From Natronococcus pandeyae (GTDB lineage: Archaea > Halobacteriota > Halobacteria > Halobacteriales > Natrialbaceae), in assembly GCF_008122205.1 (NCBI RefSeq), contig NZ_PHNJ01000009.1:124001-188000 (forward strand): 64,000 bases of DNA, in the 5' to 3' direction. Position numbers and translations under genes: made by a program. Positions 63,790-64,000 of this stretch are shown in pieces. Numbering within the stretch: position 1 is the first letter of the stretch; the number at the start of each line of letters is the position of its first letter. Below the pieces are notes generated by a model. It was given only the letters and a program-made list of their open reading frames with translations, searched no databases and was not told the origin of the DNA.

Positions 63790-64000
63790 ATGAATACGTG
63801 GTGGCGGCGAATCGCTCTCTCACTCGTTGCGGTCCTCGCTATCGTTCTGGTCTACGCCGGCATCTATCAGTGGGGGATGGCGACGTTCGAGGGAGAACAG
63901 CAGTCGTACGTCCACGCGATCCAGGTCGTAATCGAGTCGCTCACGACGGCCGGATACGGTGGTGACGCGCCGTGGGAGAGTCGCGAGATGAACGTCTTCA
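63790..64000 (+). CDS. Potassium channel protein, N-terminal part only
   Basis: An open frame from ATG 63790 runs off the right edge (70 residues seen). It has a first membrane helix (IALSLVAVLAIVLVYAGIY) and then the pore helix and filter IESLTTAGYGGDAPW, with the TxGYGxD type of a potassium channel. Haloarchaeal proteins like this often continue into TrkA-N/RCK domains, which would be outside the window. Confidence 0.8.
   Translation, partial: MNTWWRRIALSLVAVLAIVLVYAGIYQWGMATFEGEQQSYVHAIQVVIESLTTAGYGGDAPWESREMNVF

Overview
The window is chromosomal DNA of a haloarchaeon, most likely a Natrialbales-type genus such as Natrinema or Haloterrigena. The DNA is GC-rich, the proteins are very acidic, genes often overlap by ATGA or GTGA, and starts are often leaderless behind a TATA box. 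Archaeal markers include topoisomerase VI, Cbf5/TruB, DUF106, Tat lipoproteins and HTH-10 and PhiH1-type regulators. Genus is an inference; no 16S gene is present.

Bases 1-28323 are host genes. They include an MBL hydrolase tail, three divergent Nramp-like transporters (365, 14300, 27061), a zinc-ribbon membrane protein and a PAP2 phosphatase. Next come topoisomerase VI (top6B-top6A, minus strand), a potassium channel, an HTH-10 regulator, a Tat amidohydrolase, an SGNH-like protein, SPW and UspA proteins, a TauE-type exporter, then gyrB-gyrA and an HTH regulator. A ZIP transporter and a DtxR regulator follow, sharing a TTAGA-N4-TCTAA operator. Arginase, NDH-2-like oxidoreductase, acyltransferase and an Nmad3-like protein complete this part.

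Bases about 28600-50351 are an integration hotspot at the 3' end of tRNA-Pro(GGG) (50339-50409, minus strand). The main element (30446-50351, about 19.9 kb) is bounded by a 13-bp att repeat copied from the tRNA. It looks like a complete pleolipovirus-type provirus. On the left are a tyrosine integrase with a tiny overlapping partner gene, a control and possible origin region, and a PhiH1-type repressor. In the middle is a plus-strand virion block: VP3-like, a secreted protein, VP4-like spike, small membrane proteins and a VP8-like ATPase. On the right is a minus-strand operon of eight overlapping early genes ending in a large winged-helix protein, the replication candidate. Cargo includes two type IV pilins, a lipoprotein, an AbrB-like protein and two AT-rich genes that look like defence: a HEPN-motif protein and a DUF262-DUF1524 (GmrSD-like) enzyme.

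Directly left of it, 28600-30458 is a decayed, internally deleted relative of the same element, sharing the att site. It gives a built-in comparison: the relic lacks the pilin module and the AT-rich defence genes.

Bases 50410-64000 are host genes again: a complete branched-chain amino-acid type ABC transporter (minus strand), truB/cbf5, cmk, DUF106, a mosaic surface protein, adk, a hypothetical gene, an amphi-Trp protein, a formate/nitrite transporter, a second UspA and the start of a K+ channel cut by the window end.
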